This document shows positions 14,019-15,520 of a DNA stretch of 15,520 bases, piece after piece; the first letter of the stretch is position 1, and every line of letters begins with the position of its first letter. Source of the stretch: JAVBSC01 sp031547305 (lineage in GTDB: Bacteria > Desulfobacterota > Desulfovibrionia > Desulfovibrionales > Desulfovibrionaceae); assembly GCA_031547305.1 (NCBI GenBank), contig JAVBSC010000077.1, positions 1 through 15,520 of the forward strand, read 5' to 3'. Position numbers and translations under genes: made by a program. The notes under the pieces were generated by a model. That model did not search any database and was not told the DNA's origin. It saw only the letters and a program-made list of their open reading frames with translations.

Positions 14019-14133
14019 AGTGATGGATTACGCTTGCGGTCCACAGGCCAAAAGCCTGGAGCACTTTAGAGCGGATTCACTTTAAGGCGCCCGCTGGAGT
14101 TTTATTGTACTTTCTATGGAGCGCGGCTTTTGC
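14019..14133. other. Intergenic stretch without a supported gene
   Basis: No open reading frame with coding character is seen. It contains a small hairpin, CAGGC (14044-14048) with GCCTG (14054-14058), and a direct repeat of CACTTTA (14062-14068 and 14078-14084) with 16-bp periodicity. With the remnant and hairpins that follow, it belongs to a 470-bp gap between the enhancer sites and the oxidoreductase gene. Confidence 0.5.
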
Positions 14134-14325
14134 CTAACGGCTGTCTTCCGGCAAAACCCAGGCTGGCGGATCAATTGGTTCATCGCCCTCCTCCCAGACT
14201 CAGGCCAGAAAGGAGCGGCGCTCACCGTCCGTGGCAAAGGACATGATGTCGTCGGAAAAAGCGAAGGTCGAGCCGTCCCGGCACATGGCCGCCAGGTTTC
14301 CAACGTCCGCTAACGGAGTTGTCAT
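14134..14325 (-). pseudogene. Probable remnant of a small gene with one in-frame TGA (unknown function)
   Basis: Reading from ATG 14325 gives 41 codons (MTTPLADVGNLAAMCRDG..., ending RRSFLA), then TGA at 14200-14202. A further 21 codons follow in the same frame (VWEEGDEPIDPPAWVLPEDSR) to TAG at 14134-14136. The residue mix on both sides of the TGA is protein-like and acidic, and third codon positions are GC-rich as in the real genes here. The frame is therefore probably a decayed gene of about 63 residues, perhaps with a TGG Trp codon changed to TGA. The Trp/Pro-rich acidic end is reminiscent of small phage tail-assembly proteins, but this is weak. No Shine-Dalgarno precedes the ATG, which also argues for decay. 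Confidence 0.35.
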
Positions 14326-14366
14326 TATAACACGGAAAATATAGCCATTGGAAGCTCCATAGTGGG

Positions 14367-14399
14367 CGCCCCTGCCACGCGAATGCGGGGCAGGGGCGC
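14367..14399. terminator. Strong GC hairpin downstream of the oxidoreductase gamma gene
   Basis: GCGCCCCTGCC pairs perfectly with GGCAGGGGCGC (11 bp), and an inner CGC-GAAT-GCG can extend the stem. It lies about 90 bp beyond the minus-strand stop of the gamma-subunit gene. No T-run follows, so its role as an intrinsic terminator is unproven. Confidence 0.45.
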
Positions 14400-14415
14400 T
14401 GAATGTGTTCCTGTG

Positions 14416-14460
14416 GCCATGTCCATGGCGTGGACGCGGGTGGGGGGTGCCCCCCCCGTC
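14416..14460. repeat. GCCATG dyad and G/C-run hairpin after the gamma-subunit gene
   Basis: GCCATGTCCATGGC (14416-14429) is a 6-2-6 palindrome. Then a run of six G (14442-14447), TG, and eight C (14450-14457) can form a very stable stem about 35 bp downstream of the gamma-subunit stop on the minus strand. With the hairpin at 14367-14399 this may stop or stabilise the oxidoreductase transcript. Confidence 0.4.
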
Positions 14461-14489
14461 ATCATCTGTCCGGGCGCGACCCGATTTAT

Positions 14490-15032
14490 TTAAACCGCGT
14501 CATAGCCGGCGGCCAGGGCCTCGGCGTTTTTGGGCAACAGGTGCTGGTAGTGGCTGGAAACCACATGGTGCAGGCTATCCTGGACGCGCTTTAGACTGAG
14601 GGCCTTGGTGGCTTTAATATAAGCGCCCAGGGCGACCATGTTGGCCATTTTGCCGCTGCCAAGCTTGTCGGCGATTTCGTTGACCGGCACGCCGAAGCTG
14701 CGGATGCGGCCGTGTTCGGCCAGACTCATGTCCACCAGGGAAGAGTTGATTATTTGCACTCCGCCGTCTTCCAGGCGGGGCTGGAATTTTTCCAGGGAGG
14801 GCTGGTTCAGAACGATCAGGCTTTTGGGGCGCTTGATGATTGGCGCGCCGATGTCCTCGTCAGAGAGGACCACGGTGCAGTTGGCCGTGCCGCCGCGCAT
14901 TTCCGGCCCGTACACGGGCATGAAGGTGACGTTCAGGCCTTCATCCATGGCCGCGTAGGCCAGCAGGTTGCCGATGAGCATTACGCCCTGGCCGCCGAAG
15001 CCGGCCATGGTCACATCCAGGTAAAAGCTCAT
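14490..15032 (-). CDS. 2-oxoacid:ferredoxin oxidoreductase, gamma subunit (KorC/VorC type)
   Basis: This 180-residue cytosolic subunit of a TPP-dependent 2-oxoacid:ferredoxin oxidoreductase converts a 2-oxoacid plus CoA to acyl-CoA, CO2 and reduced ferredoxin. It has the gamma-domain hallmarks AGFGGQGVMLIGNLLA (residues 10-25) and PVYGPEMRGGTANCTVV (39-55). VLNQPSLEKF and the GKMANMVALGAYIKAT helix, typical of the family, follow. The length is normal for a separate gamma subunit. AAAGGAGG lies 6 nt before ATG 15032, inside the end of the beta gene, and the two genes overlap by 4 bp (ATGA). Whether the substrate is 2-oxoglutarate or a branched-chain 2-oxoacid cannot be decided here. Confidence 0.93.
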   Translation of the reverse strand: MSFYLDVTMAGFGGQGVMLIGNLLAYAAMDEGLNVTFMPVYGPEMRGGTANCTVVLSDEDIGAPIIKRPKSLIVLNQPSLEKFQPRLEDGGVQIINSSLVDMSLAEHGRIRSFGVPVNEIADKLGSGKMANMVALGAYIKATKALSLKRVQDSLHHVVSSHYQHLLPKNAEALAAGYDAV

Positions 15033-15520
15033 TGCGCGCCTCCTTTGGCGTCCAGGACCGCGGCGCCGTCGCAGGCCGGGGCGTCCTTGAGGTCTTTGAA
15101 CACGCCCAGGGGGAAGCAGGGGATCATGTCCGTGCGGATGCGTTCGTTGGCTTTTATGGGGTCCAGGCGCCAGTTGGTCGGACAGCCGGCCAGAAGCTCC
15201 ACAAAGCCAAGGCCCAGGCCCTGTTCCTGCACCTCAAAGGCGCGCAGCACGGCTTTTTTGGCCTGGCGGATGTTCTTGACGCTGTCCAGGGAACAGCGGG
15301 CCGCGTAGGCCACGCCGCCCAGGGTGGCGATTATTTCCGCCATGCGGATGCTTCCGCCCTCGCGCTCCTGGCAACGGCCGGAAGGGCAGGTGGTGGTTTT
15401 CTGCCCGATCAGCGTTGTGGGAGCCATCTGGCCTCCGGTCATGCCGTAGACGGTGTTGTTGATGAAGACCACGGAAATCCGCTCGCCCCGGTTGGCCGCG
15501 TGCATGATTTCCGCCATGCC
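15029..15520 (-). CDS. 2-oxoacid:ferredoxin oxidoreductase, beta (TPP-binding) subunit, C-terminal part
   Basis: The gene runs off the right edge of the window, so only about 163 C-terminal residues are visible. FINNTVYGMTGGQMAPTT is the end of the TPP/Mg-binding motif and the characteristic NNxxYGMTGGQ segment of 2-oxoacid:ferredoxin oxidoreductase beta subunits. GFVELLAGCPTNW is the conserved late motif. Several cysteines (CPSGRC) lie between. The ATG codons seen near the edge are internal, because homologues have roughly 90-110 more residues upstream. It ends in TGA overlapping the ATG of the gamma subunit. The alpha subunit and the small ferredoxin-like delta subunit, if present, lie beyond the window. 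Confidence 0.93.
   Translation of the reverse strand, partial: GMAEIMHAANRGERISVVFINNTVYGMTGGQMAPTTLIGQKTTTCPSGRCQEREGGSIRMAEIIATLGGVAYAARCSLDSVKNIRQAKKAVLRAFEVQEQGLGLGFVELLAGCPTNWRLDPIKANERIRTDMIPCFPLGVFKDLKDAPACDGAAVLDAKGGAQ

Noticed and set aside
14196..14202. Possible selenocysteine codon at the in-frame TGA of the remnant
   Set aside because: The bases after TGA do not form a convincing bacterial SECIS stem with the expected apical loop, and no redox motif surrounds the position.
14082..14303. 73-residue minus-strand frame and its 33-residue tail after GGAGGAGGGCGATG
   Set aside because: There is a Shine-Dalgarno-like stretch, but the residue composition is not protein-like, and the other minus-strand frame (14134-14325) has better codon bias.

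Overview
The window is GC-rich bacterial chromosome that fits a sulfate- or sulfite-reducing member of the Desulfovibrionales. That placement is inferred from gene content and order: a siroheme-synthase dehydrogenase / HemX-like / hemA cluster, a 2-oxoacid:ferredoxin oxidoreductase, and a WbpP-type epimerase. No rRNA or other strong taxonomic marker is present. It holds 16 protein-coding genes (one cut by the right edge), one probable gene remnant and several well-defined control regions. There is no tRNA, rRNA, CRISPR array or insertion sequence.

Layout. 32-1122 (+): a short O6-alkylguanine alkyltransferase-like protein and dipeptidase E. 1146-4121 (-): a Dabb-domain protein, a Cu(+) P1B-1 ATPase and a CopZ-like chaperone. 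4122-4407: a divergent control region with a TTGACA/TACATT promoter, a perfect 16-bp ArsR-type palindrome on its -10, and a Fur-box-like site. 4408-6741 (+): an ArsR/SmtB sensor with a CVC motif, followed immediately by a Zn/Cd/Pb-type P1B-2 ATPase. Two metal-export modules therefore lie back to back.

6817-10418 (-): a tetrapyrrole cluster, transcribed in the order precorrin-2 dehydrogenase, HemX/CcsA-like membrane protein, HemA, small Cys/His protein, then RidA. The first four genes overlap or nearly abut, which suggests translational coupling. HemA commits glutamyl-tRNA to tetrapyrrole synthesis, and the dehydrogenase acts on the branch to siroheme. 10554-11579 (+): a lone UDP-N-acetylhexosamine 4-epimerase.

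11580-11852: a convergent intergenic stretch packed with inverted repeats. 11853-13759 (-): a small exported protein and an exported arylsulfotransferase-family enzyme. Upstream is a near-consensus sigma-54 promoter (13857-13872), and 70-150 bp further upstream lie three 18-bp dyads about 30 bp apart, the layout of enhancer-activated transcription. This operon is the most distinctive unit in the window.

14019-14489 has no intact gene. It holds a probable 63-codon gene remnant with one in-frame TGA, plus strong GC hairpins. 14490-15520 (-): the gamma subunit and the C-terminal part of the beta (TPP) subunit of a 2-oxoacid:ferredoxin oxidoreductase, overlapping as ATGA.
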